The notes beneath the pieces are model-generated. The model had not been told where the DNA came from. It saw nothing but the letters and a program-made list of their open reading frames with translations, and made no database searches. From assembly GCA_037101405.1 (NCBI GenBank), contig AP017965.1, forward strand, positions 62,001 to 126,000: a stretch of 64,000 nt of DNA, read 5' to 3'. Source of the DNA: Candidatus Megaera polyxenophila. GTDB lineage: Bacteria > Pseudomonadota > Alphaproteobacteria > Rickettsiales > Rickettsiaceae. A program made the translations under genes and the position numbers. Shown here in pieces: positions 44,519 through 55,147 of this stretch (position 1 is its first letter; every line of letters starts with the position of its first letter).

Positions 44519-47428
44519 ATGAGAGATACTTCTCGCGATGTAGTGATAGTTGGTATTTCTGCACGTTTTCCTGGTATCCAGGATATAAATTCTTGGTGGA
44601 ATTCACTACTAAAAGGAGAAATTTTAACAACAAGATATAACTACGAGGAACTAGAGAAAAATGGTATTATAAAAGCCCATTACTTACAAAACGATTATAT
44701 ACCGGTCCGTGGACATCTAGACAATATTCTCAGATTTGATAATCAGTTCTTTAATGTAAATAATAGAGATGCTGAAATTATGGATCCACAATATCGTCTT
44801 ATGTTAGAAGCTTCATGGTGTGCTCTTGAAGATGCAGGATATGGGAAAAAAAATAACAGACCTATTACTGGAGTTTTTGCATCTTGTAGTACTAGCAGTT
44901 ATATGTATAACATTTTATTTAATGGGCCATATGAACCAGATATTTTAGAACAGATAATCCATGGTAATGAAAAAGATTTTATAGCAAGTATTATTGCATA
45001 TAAATTAAATTTAATTGGTCCAGCTATTTCGATTCAGACGGCATGTTCTTCATCTTTAGTTGGTCTACATTTAGCAAAGCAATCTTTACTAAACAAGGAG
45101 TGTGATTTAGCTCTCGTTGCTGCCGCTGCAGTTCCCTTTCCTCAAGGTGGGTATTTATATCATGATGGAGGAATATACTCTAAAAATGGAAAATGCAGAC
45201 CTTTTGATGCAAAAGCTGATGGTGTAATAGAAGGTTCAGGAGTAGCATGCGTTGTTTTAAAACGCCTAGAAGATGTCAACGAAAATGATGTTGAGCCTTA
45301 TGCTGTTATTTTAGGTAGTGCAATAAATAATGATGGTTCATCTAAAGTTGGTTATTTTGCGCCATCAATTACTGGACAAAAAAGAGTAATAAACCAGGCA
45401 ATACATAATGCAAATATTGATATTTCAAAAGTATCTTATATTGAAATGCATGGTACTGGTACTGTAATAGGAGATCCAATTGAATGGACTTCTACATCAG
45501 AATCTTATCAAGAACTTGGAGCTAAGACTAATCAAATCGCTATAGGGTCTGTAAAAGCTAATATAGGACACTTAGATGCAGCTGCTGGACTTGCATCCCT
45601 TATTAAGACAGTAATGATTTTAAGAACAAATCAAATTCCCCCTTTAGCAAACTTTGATGTTCCAAATCCATATTTAAGTAATTATGATAGTTCTCCTCTT
45701 TATATACCAAATGATATTAGCAATAACATCACACCTTACTCTGTGGAGATTGCTGCTATTAATTCATTTGGTATAGGCGGTACAAATGCACATGTTATAA
45801 TTGGCAAAATACCAAATTCTCTCCAAAAAACAATTGTAAATGATTCAAAACCAAAGCTTTATACTTTATCCTTTTCAGCAAATGACACAGCTAGTTTAGA
45901 CCAAGTACGTCAGTCTATGATAGAATATCTTATAAATAATTCTTCTAATTTAGATGATGTAGCATATAGCCTTCGTGAAGGTAGAGAACGTTTTAAAAAA
46001 TTATTAACAGTTTTTGGTTATGATAAGCAGGAAATAATAAATAAACTCAGCACTGATAAGAATTTATTTTATAGTGAATCGGTAAATGCAGCATCTTCTA
46101 CCCTTGTATTTCTATTTCCAGGCCAAGGTACTCAATATCCAGGAATGGCTATACCATTTCTGGTAATACCTGAATTACGAGAAACTATTGAGTCATGTAT
46201 AGCTTTATGTGATTTTAATATACAACAAAATATTCGAGACTCATTATTTAATCCTTCTTATCCAAAAGAAAAGTTAGATGAAACAGAATTAACACAACCA
46301 TCATTATTTATCTTAGAATATTCTATATCAAAATGTTTAATGAATATTGGATTGACTCCAGCAATTGTATTAGGACATAGTTTAGGTGAATTAAGTGCAA
46401 TGTGTATCTCTGGTGTATTAACCTTACAACATGCATTAAGATTAGTAACAATTCGTGGAAAATCTATGCAAGAATGTAATGAAGGATTGATGTTAAATCT
46501 AGATTTGTCTGAAAAAGAATTAAAAGAAGTAATATTACGGTTAGGAAGTAAAGTTAGTATAGCTGCCCTTAACACTGAAAATTCTTCTGTTATATCTGGA
46601 ACAAAAGAAGATATAATAGTGTTACAAGAGTTTCTTGGTGATAAAGCAGTGTCAAAAATACTTAAATCTAATCGTGCTTTTCATTCTGAATTGATTTCAG
46701 AAGCATTACCTTTTATGAGCAAAGTATTAAAAGAAATAAGTATTTCACCTGCAAAAATACCTATAATCTGTAATTTAGACGGAATGATTTTAGATATAGA
46801 ACAGAAAGTAAATTCGGAATATTTTTTAAAACAAGCTATCAGTACTGTACAATTTAAAAAATCCTTAGAACAACTAAAAAACTTTTCAAATGTATTCTGT
46901 ATAGAAGTTGGTCCAGGTAAAGTTCTTGGATCTATGAGTAAAACTTATGGTTTTAATACTATTTCCTTAGCAAATCAAGGTAGTAAAACAAAATCAGACG
47001 ATGTTCTGCAGCAGTTAATGTGCATAGATAGCATAGGTTTCCATATAGAGCTATTTAATTACACAAAAGGTAAAATGTTACATATTCCCACATATAAATT
47101 TTATGGACCAAAATGGATTGCTCCAGAGATAAATTTATCTAATACAGAGAAATTACAGGACGAATCTAGTGTTTTAAAAACTAATGACAACAGTACTACT
47201 GATCTTTTAATAGCTATCTGGAATGAAGTTCTACGTTGTAATAATATAAATACAAAATCAAATTTCTTTCTTTTAGGCGGCGATTCTTTAATGATTACAA
47301 GTATTATACGTAAAGTAAATAAAACTTTTAATATTAATGTACCAGCCAAAGACATGCTTTCTTGTCAAACACTTGAAGATCAAGTACATATAATAGAACA
47401 AAGTTTAAATATTAAAAGTGATATATAA
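44519..47428 (+). CDS. type I polyketide synthase module (KS-AT-ACP)
   Basis: A 969-residue protein from the ATG at 44519. The ketosynthase (about 5-430) has the full Cys-His-His triad: C176 in QTACSSSLVG, H311 in EMHGTGTVIGDP and H351 in KANIGHLDAAAG. The acyltransferase (about 525-800) has GQGTQYPGM, the active Ser621 in GHSLGE and His722 in RAFHS. The acyl carrier protein (about 895-960) has the phosphopantetheine Ser923 in GGDSL. There is no ketoreductase, dehydratase, enoylreductase or thioesterase, so one round of extension would give a beta-keto thioester. The SDR at 63258 and esterase at 39252 may supply missing steps. The PPTase at 53426 should activate it. Confidence 0.94.
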   Translation: MRDTSRDVVIVGISARFPGIQDINSWWNSLLKGEILTTRYNYEELEKNGIIKAHYLQNDYIPVRGHLDNILRFDNQFFNVNNRDAEIMDPQYRLMLEASWCALEDAGYGKKNNRPITGVFASCSTSSYMYNILFNGPYEPDILEQIIHGNEKDFIASIIAYKLNLIGPAISIQTACSSSLVGLHLAKQSLLNKECDLALVAAAAVPFPQGGYLYHDGGIYSKNGKCRPFDAKADGVIEGSGVACVVLKRLEDVNENDVEPYAVILGSAINNDGSSKVGYFAPSITGQKRVINQAIHNANIDISKVSYIEMHGTGTVIGDPIEWTSTSESYQELGAKTNQIAIGSVKANIGHLDAAAGLASLIKTVMILRTNQIPPLANFDVPNPYLSNYDSSPLYIPNDISNNITPYSVEIAAINSFGIGGTNAHVIIGKIPNSLQKTIVNDSKPKLYTLSFSANDTASLDQVRQSMIEYLINNSSNLDDVAYSLREGRERFKKLLTVFGYDKQEIINKLSTDKNLFYSESVNAASSTLVFLFPGQGTQYPGMAIPFLVIPELRETIESCIALCDFNIQQNIRDSLFNPSYPKEKLDETELTQPSLFILEYSISKCLMNIGLTPAIVLGHSLGELSAMCISGVLTLQHALRLVTIRGKSMQECNEGLMLNLDLSEKELKEVILRLGSKVSIAALNTENSSVISGTKEDIIVLQEFLGDKAVSKILKSNRAFHSELISEALPFMSKVLKEISISPAKIPIICNLDGMILDIEQKVNSEYFLKQAISTVQFKKSLEQLKNFSNVFCIEVGPGKVLGSMSKTYGFNTISLANQGSKTKSDDVLQQLMCIDSIGFHIELFNYTKGKMLHIPTYKFYGPKWIAPEINLSNTEKLQDESSVLKTNDNSTTDLLIAIWNEVLRCNNINTKSNFFLLGGDSLMITSIIRKVNKTFNINVPAKDMLSCQTLEDQVHIIEQSLNIKSDI

Positions 47429-47437
47429 GACTTTATA

Positions 47438-48730
47438 CTATATTGTATGTGGTGTTTCAATATCACTATTGTTGGCTTCATTAAGTATTTTATCAACTAT
47501 CAATAACATTGATAAAGCAAATATAGATAGTAGTATAAAGGGTGTAAAATTATAGCCGGTAAAATTAATTAACCAGAAAGATAATAATATATAAATTCCT
47601 GATGTCATAGCATATCCAAAGTTATACCCTAAACTTACTAGGGTACATCTAATGTAAACAGGAAATTGTTCTATTACTAATGATTTTGTTGTGGAAATAA
47701 AAGCTCCAGCAAAAATTCCAAGTATTACTTGAGCAGATAATAAATAAATAAATATGTTTTTACCCAGCAATAAAAAATAAGGTAAAGACCATATTGTAAT
47801 CCCTATAAGAGAAATACGAATAACTTTTTTTCTAATAATTTTAGAATTAATTTTACTACAAAAAAAACATGAAAATAAAAAAGCAATTAACCCATATATA
47901 GAAAATAATAATGATTCTGCAGTTTTTATACCGTGTTCTTTTTGCAAAAAAAGGTTAGAAAAAACAATTAGTGTAGTTGATGTAATACCTGATAATGCAC
48001 CACACATGATTGTAATAATAATTTTTTTATTATAAAATGCTAATATATTACAGTAATCCTTAAATTTGATTTGTTGAGAATGATACCTAGACTTTTCGTA
48101 TATAAAACCTTCATTAATTTTTAATCGAATAAGTAAGATGACTATTCCAATAATCATCCCTATTATAAAGGGAATTCTCCACCCCCATAAGTACTCTGTT
48201 TCTAAAAATATTAAACTTACTAATAGTGCCAAAATACATCCTAATCCTCCAGAAAAGAATATCATTGAAGTTCCAAAAGAAGTACTATCTTTTTGGCAAT
48301 GCTCCGTCAAGAATACAGAAGAATTCGAGGTTTCAGCTCCGGCACATATACCTTGTAACAATCTTGCGCAAACCAGTACCACTGGAGCTATTATACCTAT
48401 CTGTTCATATGTAGGACATAGACCTATAGCTCCAGTTGCTAGGGAAGCACAAAAAATTGTAAAAATCAAGCCTATTTTTCTTCCATATTTGTCTGCCATA
48501 TATCCAATCAATAATGCTCCAAAAGGCCTTGCTATGTAGCCTGTAGATAGTGATAATAACGCAAGATAGAATGATGAGTTTGAAAATGTAAAGTATGCCT
48601 CTGATATTAAACTAATTAAAGCTCCATATAGTGTAAAATCATACATCTCTAGTCCGTGCCCTAGAATGCTGCCATATACAGTAACTTTAGGTATGGTAGA
48701 ATTATTAGACTTGCCTATCAATAATTTCAT
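47438..48730 (-). CDS. MFS transporter, metabolite:H+ symporter (MHS) family
   Basis: A 430-residue protein with twelve membrane segments. It opens with the family's GSILGHGLEMYDFTLYG and contains the MFS loop GYMADKYGRKIG and LLQGICAGAE. It is related to the ProP transporter at 13922 but clearly diverged. Rickettsia carry many MHS/ProP genes, usually for uptake of host osmolytes or acids. The position, convergent with the polyketide synthase gene and only nine bases from it, permits a role in supplying precursor or exporting product, but a housekeeping role is equally likely. Confidence 0.9.
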   Translation of the reverse strand: MKLLIGKSNNSTIPKVTVYGSILGHGLEMYDFTLYGALISLISEAYFTFSNSSFYLALLSLSTGYIARPFGALLIGYMADKYGRKIGLIFTIFCASLATGAIGLCPTYEQIGIIAPVVLVCARLLQGICAGAETSNSSVFLTEHCQKDSTSFGTSMIFFSGGLGCILALLVSLIFLETEYLWGWRIPFIIGMIIGIVILLIRLKINEGFIYEKSRYHSQQIKFKDYCNILAFYNKKIIITIMCGALSGITSTTLIVFSNLFLQKEHGIKTAESLLFSIYGLIAFLFSCFFCSKINSKIIRKKVIRISLIGITIWSLPYFLLLGKNIFIYLLSAQVILGIFAGAFISTTKSLVIEQFPVYIRCTLVSLGYNFGYAMTSGIYILLSFWLINFTGYNFTPFILLSIFALSMLLIVDKILNEANNSDIETPHTI

Positions 48731-48900
48731 ACTAGTTATTCTTTGCAGAATATCGACTACTTAAAATTAACATAAGTTTTTTTTGCATAATTTATGCTTT
48801 AATTTTTAAAGCATGCCATTTATTGTATAATACCATTATGTTCATAATTTAAAGAATAGTATAATTTTTATATTCCTTCAATAAGAAATAATTTTTGTAT

Positions 48901-49680
48901 ATGACAAAAGAAATACCTCAGAATATAATGAATCTATCTAAAATAGCCATTCTTGCTGCACAGAAAAGCGCAAAAAAAATACTTAAGTCTAAAAAAACAA
49001 TTTCATATAAATATATTAACAATACTAATCCTTCAAGTTCTTTAGATTTAATTATAGAGGACACTATAATATCAGTAATAAAAAAAATGAGACCAGATGA
49101 TGGAATTATAGGAGAAGAAGGGGGAGTTATAAATTCTAAAAATGGAGTACGTTGGATTATTGACCCAATAGATGGTACCATGAATTATTTACACAATATA
49201 CCACATTGGTGTATCAGTATAGCATGTGAAAAACTTATTAATGAACAGTGGACAACAATAGTGGGAGTTGTATATGATGTTTTAAAAAATGAGTTTTTTT
49301 CTGCAATACAAGGATATGGAGCAAAAATAAATAATAATAAATTATTTGTCCTAAAAACTAAATCTTTACAAAAAGCACTAATTGCCACTGAATTTTCATA
49401 TAATATTGCTACTAGATTAGAACAAATAAGTATGATTTCAAATTTAGTTAATGTGGTCAAGGATATAAGAAGTACTGGTAGCTCAGCTCTAGATATATGT
49501 TGGATTGCTTTAGGACGTTTTGACGGTTTTTTTGAAAGCGATTTATCTTACTGGGACTGGGCAGCCGCCTCTTTAATACTTAGAGAAGCAGGAGGAACAG
49601 TATCTCCCTTTCAACAGGGAATAATAGCTAGTAATACATTGATCCATAAACAGCTAATTAAAAGAATATCATTAAAATAA
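48901..49680 (+). CDS. inositol-monophosphatase-family phosphatase
   Basis: A 259-residue enzyme from the ATG at 48901. Metal ligands are clear: Glu-Glu in GIIGEEGG, Asp-x-Ile-Asp-Gly-Thr in WIIDPIDGTMNYLH, and Asp in SYWDWAAASLILREAGG. GSSALDICWIALGRFDGFFE is the second family signature. It removes phosphate from inositol phosphates, sugar phosphates or nucleotides such as PAP. In aminoglycoside and aminocyclitol pathways enzymes of this family dephosphorylate cyclitol or sugar intermediates, which would suit the kinase and glycosyltransferases nearby. A core-metabolism role is possible. Confidence 0.9.
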   Translation: MTKEIPQNIMNLSKIAILAAQKSAKKILKSKKTISYKYINNTNPSSSLDLIIEDTIISVIKKMRPDDGIIGEEGGVINSKNGVRWIIDPIDGTMNYLHNIPHWCISIACEKLINEQWTTIVGVVYDVLKNEFFSAIQGYGAKINNNKLFVLKTKSLQKALIATEFSYNIATRLEQISMISNLVNVVKDIRSTGSSALDICWIALGRFDGFFESDLSYWDWAAASLILREAGGTVSPFQQGIIASNTLIHKQLIKRISLK

Positions 49681-49744
49681 TTAAGGTTATATGCGTTATA
49701 TATGTAATAATAAATTCGGCACATAAAAAGTATATTTAATAGAA

Positions 49745-51283
49745 TTACTTATTGTTTACTACAAGTAGTTTAAAGTAACTATCGTGAAGATATTTTACCC
49801 CCAATATCCAGCATAGGCAAACTATTATAAATACTATCATCAGAAATCCGGCAATATCTTCGTGATGTGCAGATGGAAAAATTGTAAAACTAATCATTTG
49901 TATAATTGCTCCGACTGATTTACCAAGCTTAGCCCCTAATACGTCAACTGCCGCTTTACCTTTTGTTTTCATTTCTTGATCTAGTGGAATATAAACCATT
50001 TCTTTTGTAGCATCAAAAAGTGAATACTTAACACCTTTGCCAAGTATATTTTGTATACTACCAATAAATACAACTAATACTAAAGGGGTTATAGTTGTAA
50101 AAGTATTTATTAAATATCCTAGATGATCTTCAGTTAACACTGAGATAAAAAACACAGAACCTATTACTAGAAACATTAAAGGAGTTAATACTGCTCCCCA
50201 AAACCAACCAAACCTCTTCAAAATTAAGTTACCAATAAAAATAAATATAAGTGTGGCAATACCTGTCCAAAATAATACGTTGCCATGATAAGCCATGAAG
50301 TCCTTAGTCATAGGATATAAAGCTTTAGCCCTAGACATCCAAAGCCCTTCAATTAAATTTACCACAGTACTATAGGAAACCATTAAAATACAAATTAAAG
50401 CAAGATATTTAGACGTAAAGACCATTTTTGCACTTTGTCTTAAAGTTAATTTTAAAATATCAGTACGCTTATTTTTAAATTTAATATTTTTTAATGTATC
50501 AATATTTTTAACTTCAATGTAACGATGCAAAAACAAACAAATAATTCCAGAAATAGTGACAAGGGTGGTTATTGACTTAAGTAAAATCTCAGAATTATCA
50601 GTTAAATTACCAAATAAAGCTAGTAGAAAGTGCTGACCTTCTGTAAAATGAACGATTATTATACCTGAAATAAGTAAATTCACTTGTCCAAAAAGACCAA
50701 AGAAAATATAAAACCTCTGAGCCTCTTCAGTTTTGGTAATTTTATTTGCTAATTGCCAGAAAAATAGGAAGAATACTATAACTGTCCAAAGCTCACCCAT
50801 TACATAGAATATTACAAAACTCCATTTACTTCCCATTACTATAAGCCATTTCAAATGGATAAAAGTCTGCACATAATAATTTATTAATTCTTGATTAGGA
50901 TGAAAAAACTCTTGATTAGGATAGATTATAAAAGCAAACACATTAAAGAATATCAAGAAAATAGAGACTATTATTCTAAATACTTGTTCGGTGGTCATTA
51001 TATTACACAACTTGCTATATAAAATAACAAATAATATTCCTATTGGCATTTCTACCCATAATTTTATAAAACTTAGTACCTCAGTACCAATAATTGTTAC
51101 AATAAAACTATCTTTAAGACAACGAACTAGATTTTGTGTAAGTAGAATAAAAAGCATGAGAAATGCCATAGGCAGAAATTTACTAAGCTCATATGAGTTA
51201 ACTGGCCAGATGGCATATCTAAACTTACTATACCTTAGTCTAGTTATAAAATAAAATGCCCTAGTATTATTACTCATTTGCAT
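49745..51283 (-). CDS. tlc: Tlc-type ATP/ADP (nucleotide) translocase
   Basis: A roughly 512-residue inner-membrane protein with about twelve helices. Characteristic parts are [20 protein letters not shown] at the start, [38 protein letters not shown]-type [16 protein letters not shown] and the strongly conserved [19 protein letters not shown]. Tlc proteins exchange host ATP for ADP or import other nucleotides, the hallmark of Rickettsiales and Chlamydiae. Rickettsia have several paralogs and I cannot tell which one this is. The ATG at 51283 is preferred over a GTG 27 bases upstream without a ribosome binding site. Its presence inside the locus shows the cluster is not one clean island. Confidence 0.93.
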   Translation of the reverse strand: MQMSNNTRAFYFITRLRYSKFRYAIWPVNSYELSKFLPMAFLMLFILLTQNLVRCLKDSFIVTIIGTEVLSFIKLWVEMPIGILFVILYSKLCNIMTTEQVFRIIVSIFLIFFNVFAFIIYPNQEFFHPNQELINYYVQTFIHLKWLIVMGSKWSFVIFYVMGELWTVIVFFLFFWQLANKITKTEEAQRFYIFFGLFGQVNLLISGIIIVHFTEGQHFLLALFGNLTDNSEILLKSITTLVTISGIICLFLHRYIEVKNIDTLKNIKFKNKRTDILKLTLRQSAKMVFTSKYLALICILMVSYSTVVNLIEGLWMSRAKALYPMTKDFMAYHGNVLFWTGIATLIFIFIGNLILKRFGWFWGAVLTPLMFLVIGSVFFISVLTEDHLGYLINTFTTITPLVLVVFIGSIQNILGKGVKYSLFDATKEMVYIPLDQEMKTKGKAAVDVLGAKLGKSVGAIIQMISFTIFPSAHHEDIAGFLMIVFIIVCLCWILGVKYLHDSYFKLLVVNNK

Positions 51284-51310
51284 TTCATGATTATTATTTA
51301 GGATATACAC

Positions 51311-51778
51311 TAATACACGAGAATATTAGTGTCAATGATTAGTAACTACTAATCATTGTATTATTTATTGTAAAATCTTTTGCCCTGAAATGATTACCAA
51401 TACTACTCTTAAAGGCAACTATTGTATTTGTTACTATAAATTAGCTTCCTTATCCCTTAAACATTTAAACTAAGTAGGTAAATTAGCCTCTAATTAACGT
51501 TTCTTAATAGCTTGTATAAAAATTATTTTTCCTACTGATTAAGAATCAATAATCATTTAGCAAATAATGTTAAGGTAAACTTCCTGGCATAATTATCGCA
51601 TCATAATTATGTTACACTGAGTCGAATTTGTAATTAGATTCAATACTCTATACCTGTATTCTGAAAACAAGACTGAATCAATCAAAGAGTGCCAATTATC
51701 ATTACAATAGACATATAACTTGTAACCTTTTTATATTCTTAGCTATAAAGTGTGAACTATATCTTATTGAATCTATTT
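51311..51778. other. intergenic between tlc and GT61, with one strong hairpin
   Basis: About 470 bases without a gene. A perfect 11-bp inverted repeat at 51333-51358 lies 50 bases upstream of the tlc start. The rest is AT-rich and must contain the tlc promoter. Nothing else recognised. Confidence 0.4.
51333..51358. promoter_or_regulatory. 11-bp perfect inverted repeat upstream of tlc
   Basis: CAATGATTAGT (51333-51343) and ACTAATCATTG (51348-51358) are exact complements separated by four bases. It lies 50 bases before the tlc ATG, so it would be an operator-like palindrome or a leader hairpin of the translocase transcript; it could also terminate a transcript from the right. Confidence 0.5.
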
Positions 51779-53088
51779 TTATAACTCATCCAATATTTTA
51801 AGAATCTCGGGGATATTAACATTATAATCAGCAAGCCAACTAGTTGTAGTAGTATCCGCTGGATCATGGAATAACCCATAATAATTTTTTACTCCTTTAA
51901 TTTGGGCTGTTCTTAAGTAACAATTTGGAGCATGGGTTATTGTAAATAATTCAATTACTGTTTTTAGATTATTTGAAAAAAGCATATTTACTAACCCTAG
52001 TCCATGAGGCCCTATAATAATTTCAGCATCTTCAAATAACTTTGATTGATCAGCTACATTATATTTTCCTGGAATCACCATTTGAAATCCTCTTTTTTCC
52101 AAAGATCTCATGAGTTCTTCTTCATTTAGTACCTTTCTTCTAAATGCATCAGACCTACTTACATATATTTTTTTGCCTAGAGGTTTTACTTTTGCCTTTT
52201 CTAAAAAATTTCTTTGTAATTTTTTGATTAGTTTATTCATCAACTCAATATTTGGAAAATGCGCATTATTTTCCAGAATTAGAGATGGTAAATTCAATTC
52301 ATTTAAATTGTTTAAACTAAATATGTCAGTTGTAATGATGTACGGATTTCCAAGGGCTTCAACAATATTAATATTTTGCTCAGAAGGATATGAAAGGTTA
52401 ATTTGATAATCAATATCATTGATTAATAATAAACCTGGAGATGCTTCCAGTATAATATGATATAAATTCCAATCTCCTTGAAAAAATATAGTTTTGTTTT
52501 TTATTTCAGGTAATTCAATTAAATCCTTAATAAAATAAATATTTCCACTTTGTTCTTCATAAAAAATATTGTCTTTTTCTATTAATTTGGGAAGAATCCT
52601 TTCTAAAGAATCATTTTCTCTTCCCAATAATGTATAAAAACCATTTTTAAAAACTAAAAATTTTCTTGTGTCTTCTCCAAGAAAAACCATAACATCTTTA
52701 ATGTTATAGAAATAAACTGGAGGAGTTATATATGTTTCTGAAAAAAAATAGAAAGGTCTTTTGCCCCCATCATTAATATCAAGAGCTCTTTATCAGATTT
52801 ACTAGAGAAATTCAATATCTTTACAATAGTGCCGGGATTTTCTTCCTTAGAAGAAGAAATTACTGTTTTTTTAAATCCCATTTTACTGATTAGAGCTTTT
52901 TCATCTTTAGGATTAATCCATTGATATAACCTTAATTTAGAAGCAAAATAATTTTTACATCTAGTTACTTTATTAATAAATGGATATTTTAGACAGAGTT
53001 TATAAGTGTTTACTGATATAAAAATATTTGAATAAAATACTCCTAAAACAACTAATAATAAAAAAAGCCTAATATATAGTTTTTTCAT
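51779..53088 (-). pseudogene. GT61-family glycosyltransferase, frameshifted at an A8 run
   Basis: The 5' frame (52726-53088) encodes a signal-anchor (LYIRLFLLLVVLGVFYSNIF) and the start of the luminal/soluble part. The 3' frame carries the rest, from SETYITPPVYFYNIKDV to the end at 51779. They meet at a run of eight A (plus strand 52741-52748), where a one-base change shifts the frame. The 3' part has the GT61/DUF563 features KKIYVSRSDAFRRKVLNEEE and LFEDAEIIIGPHGLGLVNML. GT61 enzymes add xylose, GlcNAc or other sugars to glycans. A homopolymer slip means it could be phase-variable, rescued by slippage, or a sequencing error. Confidence 0.85.
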
Positions 53089-53167
53089 GATATTTTATTA
53101 TTTTTTTACTTTTTCTATCCTCTAGTCTTTACAAGGAAAAAAACCAGGTTGAATAAGTCATTAATAA

Positions 53168-53231
53168 TGATCACTAAAATAAGAAAAATATGTTGCCGAA
53201 TTTTTTTACACACAACATTCGACAATAACTC
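53168..53231 (+). mobile_element. solo right end of an IS256-like element (diverged)
   Basis: About 60 bases (AGAAAAATATGTTGCCGAAT, then TTTTTTTACACACAACATTC and GACAATAACTC) match the last 60 bases of the intact IS256 element at 6706-6766 with a few differences. No left end or transposase is nearby. It is an old footprint of the same IS type at the left border of the phosphopantetheinyl transferase segment. Confidence 0.75.
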
Positions 53232-53425
53232 AGTATTTACTTCTTTAGCAAGTAATAATTCTATAAGATATAGGAATTCTGTAATAATTGGTAAGGACAG
53301 AAGAAAGTTCTAGTTATGGCAGTAATATGTAATAAGGGATTAATTCGTTATATCAAACTAAGAAAAAGTCTTCATTTCCTTAGTAATATGGTAATAATAA
53401 AATATTAGTTAGTATAAATAATACT

Positions 53426-54220
53426 ATGATTAACAATATAAATAAAATTACCAGGCTTAAGCTTACTAATAGTATGCTTGAGAGTAGTATTTTCGATCAA
53501 TTGGTATTTAACACAAGTGTAAATAAAGTATTTATCTTTATCGTAAATTTAACTAGCTGTATAAATAACGTATCCACGTACTGGGAATACCTCTCGGTTC
53601 AAGAGAAAATAAAGGCAAACAAGTATCATACTGAATATTTAAGTAACAAATACATTATATCACATGGTATTTTAAGGTATATTTTAAGTTTCTACACAAA
53701 GCAACATCCTCAAAAAATCGAATTTAATTATAGTGAATATGGAAAGCCTTTTTTAAAAAATAGTAATATCCAATTTAATATGTCTCATTCCCATAACATG
53801 GTCAGTTATATGATAGCTTTAAACTATAGGGTGGGTATCGATATAGAATTACATGATAAAAATCTAAAAGTTGACGAGCTTGCTGGTTTTGTACTAACCC
53901 CAGAGGAATGCAAATATTTATCCAGCCTTAAACCTCGAGATAAACTTAGTTTTTTTTATACTTTCTGGACCAAAAAGGAAGCTTTAGTAAAGGCTATTGG
54001 TCAAGGATTATCTTATTCTATTAATACCATCGAAGTTATGAGATTATTACCTGGTAAAGGCATTCTGCTTAATGATATGAATAATGAACTAAGTCAACAA
54101 TGGTATTGCTATGAAATAGAAGTCCCTGAAAATTACTCCGGAGCTATTGGAATAGAGAATAAAATAGATGAAATAGTTTATGTTGATCTAGAAATGAACA
54201 ATCAACAAAATAATTTTTGA
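53426..54220 (+). CDS. Sfp-type 4'-phosphopantetheinyl transferase
   Basis: A 264-residue two-lobed enzyme. Conserved motifs are YGKPFL, FNMSHSHNMVSYMI, VGIDIE (Mg2+ binding) and FFYTFWTKKEALVKAIGQGL (catalytic Glu/Lys). It transfers the phosphopantetheine arm of CoA to carrier-protein serines. Rickettsia normally need only the small AcpS for fatty-acid ACP, so a full Sfp-type enzyme is strong evidence of secondary metabolism, and the obvious partner is Ser923 of the polyketide synthase at 44519-47428. It is followed after 15 bases by a small gene. Confidence 0.93.
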   Translation: MINNINKITRLKLTNSMLESSIFDQLVFNTSVNKVFIFIVNLTSCINNVSTYWEYLSVQEKIKANKYHTEYLSNKYIISHGILRYILSFYTKQHPQKIEFNYSEYGKPFLKNSNIQFNMSHSHNMVSYMIALNYRVGIDIELHDKNLKVDELAGFVLTPEECKYLSSLKPRDKLSFFYTFWTKKEALVKAIGQGLSYSINTIEVMRLLPGKGILLNDMNNELSQQWYCYEIEVPENYSGAIGIENKIDEIVYVDLEMNNQQNNF

Positions 54221-54235
54221 TAATATAAGGTTATA

Positions 54236-54478
54236 ATGACTAAATTAGAGTCTCAGCAGAGAATAATTGGATTCTTAAATGAAGAATTTGCTAAAATAAA
54301 GCAGTGGCAGCAAACCAATCAAAAAGTTAAAGTGAAAGCAGTAGAAAAAAAAGCTAAAAAATTGATTAATGATATTGAATTAATGTTGAGAATCAATGCA
54401 GGTGATAATGAAGTAAATTTAAAGATTACTGAAATTAAAAAAGAAATAAAAAAATATTTTTCATATTTAAAACTATAA
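54236..54478 (+). CDS. small helical protein (80 aa)
   Basis: A Lys/Glu-rich, wholly helical protein of 80 residues (RIIGFLNEEFAKIKQWQQTN, then KKAKKLINDIELMLRINAG). It has no Ser in a GxDSx motif, so it is not an acyl carrier protein. The start is 15 bases after the phosphopantetheinyl transferase stop, with AAGGT before the ATG, so they are probably co-expressed. Function unknown. Confidence 0.55.
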   Translation: MTKLESQQRIIGFLNEEFAKIKQWQQTNQKVKVKAVEKKAKKLINDIELMLRINAGDNEVNLKITEIKKEIKKYFSYLKL

Positions 54479-55147
54479 TATTCAAGAAATTTTAGACTTT
54501 CCCCAATTAGCTTCTATAAGAAAACTACAGAAGGAGAAGTTGGTGTATTAGTAAATACGCTATATAAGTATCAAAAATATGATGATATCCATAAACACAA
54601 AAACAGATCATCTCTGACAACAAAGCGTGTTCCATATAGAAAATTACCTGAGTAAGAAAAGAGAATAAGTATTGAATTTTGTAGAGTTTAAAACCTACTC
54701 TTAATCTTTTATGACTACTTGAGGATTCATTTGATCAAGCTACATGTATTAACGATTGAGTACTGATATGATAACATTAATGAAATGGTGTAAACGGATA
54801 TTTAAACATTCTAGAAGAATACCAAAAAATAATTTATAATAGATGATAATAGTAATACTAAGCAGCTAGTATGCTACTCTTAATGAAGAATAAGGAAACT
54901 TTAGTGTGTATTGATTACTTTATACCACAGGATAAAGGTAGAGATATCATACAAAAAGGTTTATTTAGAAACAATTCATTCCAAGATGTATAACCAGCAG
55001 GATTACCTCAAAATATTTTGTTGTATTTATGTCTCGGCATCTAAATGAAACATTTTTTTTAACAATAACATCTTTTATTATAAGAAAAAACTCTTGTATG
55101 GTTTAAAAATAGGTTATGTTATATAATAAATCAACCAATAATTAAAA
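54479..55147. other. intergenic, decayed sequence
   Basis: About 670 bases without an intact gene. Short coding-like fragments can be read on the plus strand (for example YKYQKYDDIHKHKNRSSLTT near 54560-54620), but no family is recognisable. The TauD-LamG promoter should be in the last 100 bases. It may be a deleted cluster gene. Confidence 0.35.

Noticed and set aside
48138..48539. 133-residue plus-strand frame inside the MFS transporter gene
   Set aside because: It is antisense to a clear twelve-helix transporter and has no ribosome binding site or family resemblance.
49745..51283. Treating the Tlc translocase as part of the biosynthetic pathway
   Set aside because: It is a standard Rickettsiales nucleotide transporter, probably core, and its only link to the cluster is position.
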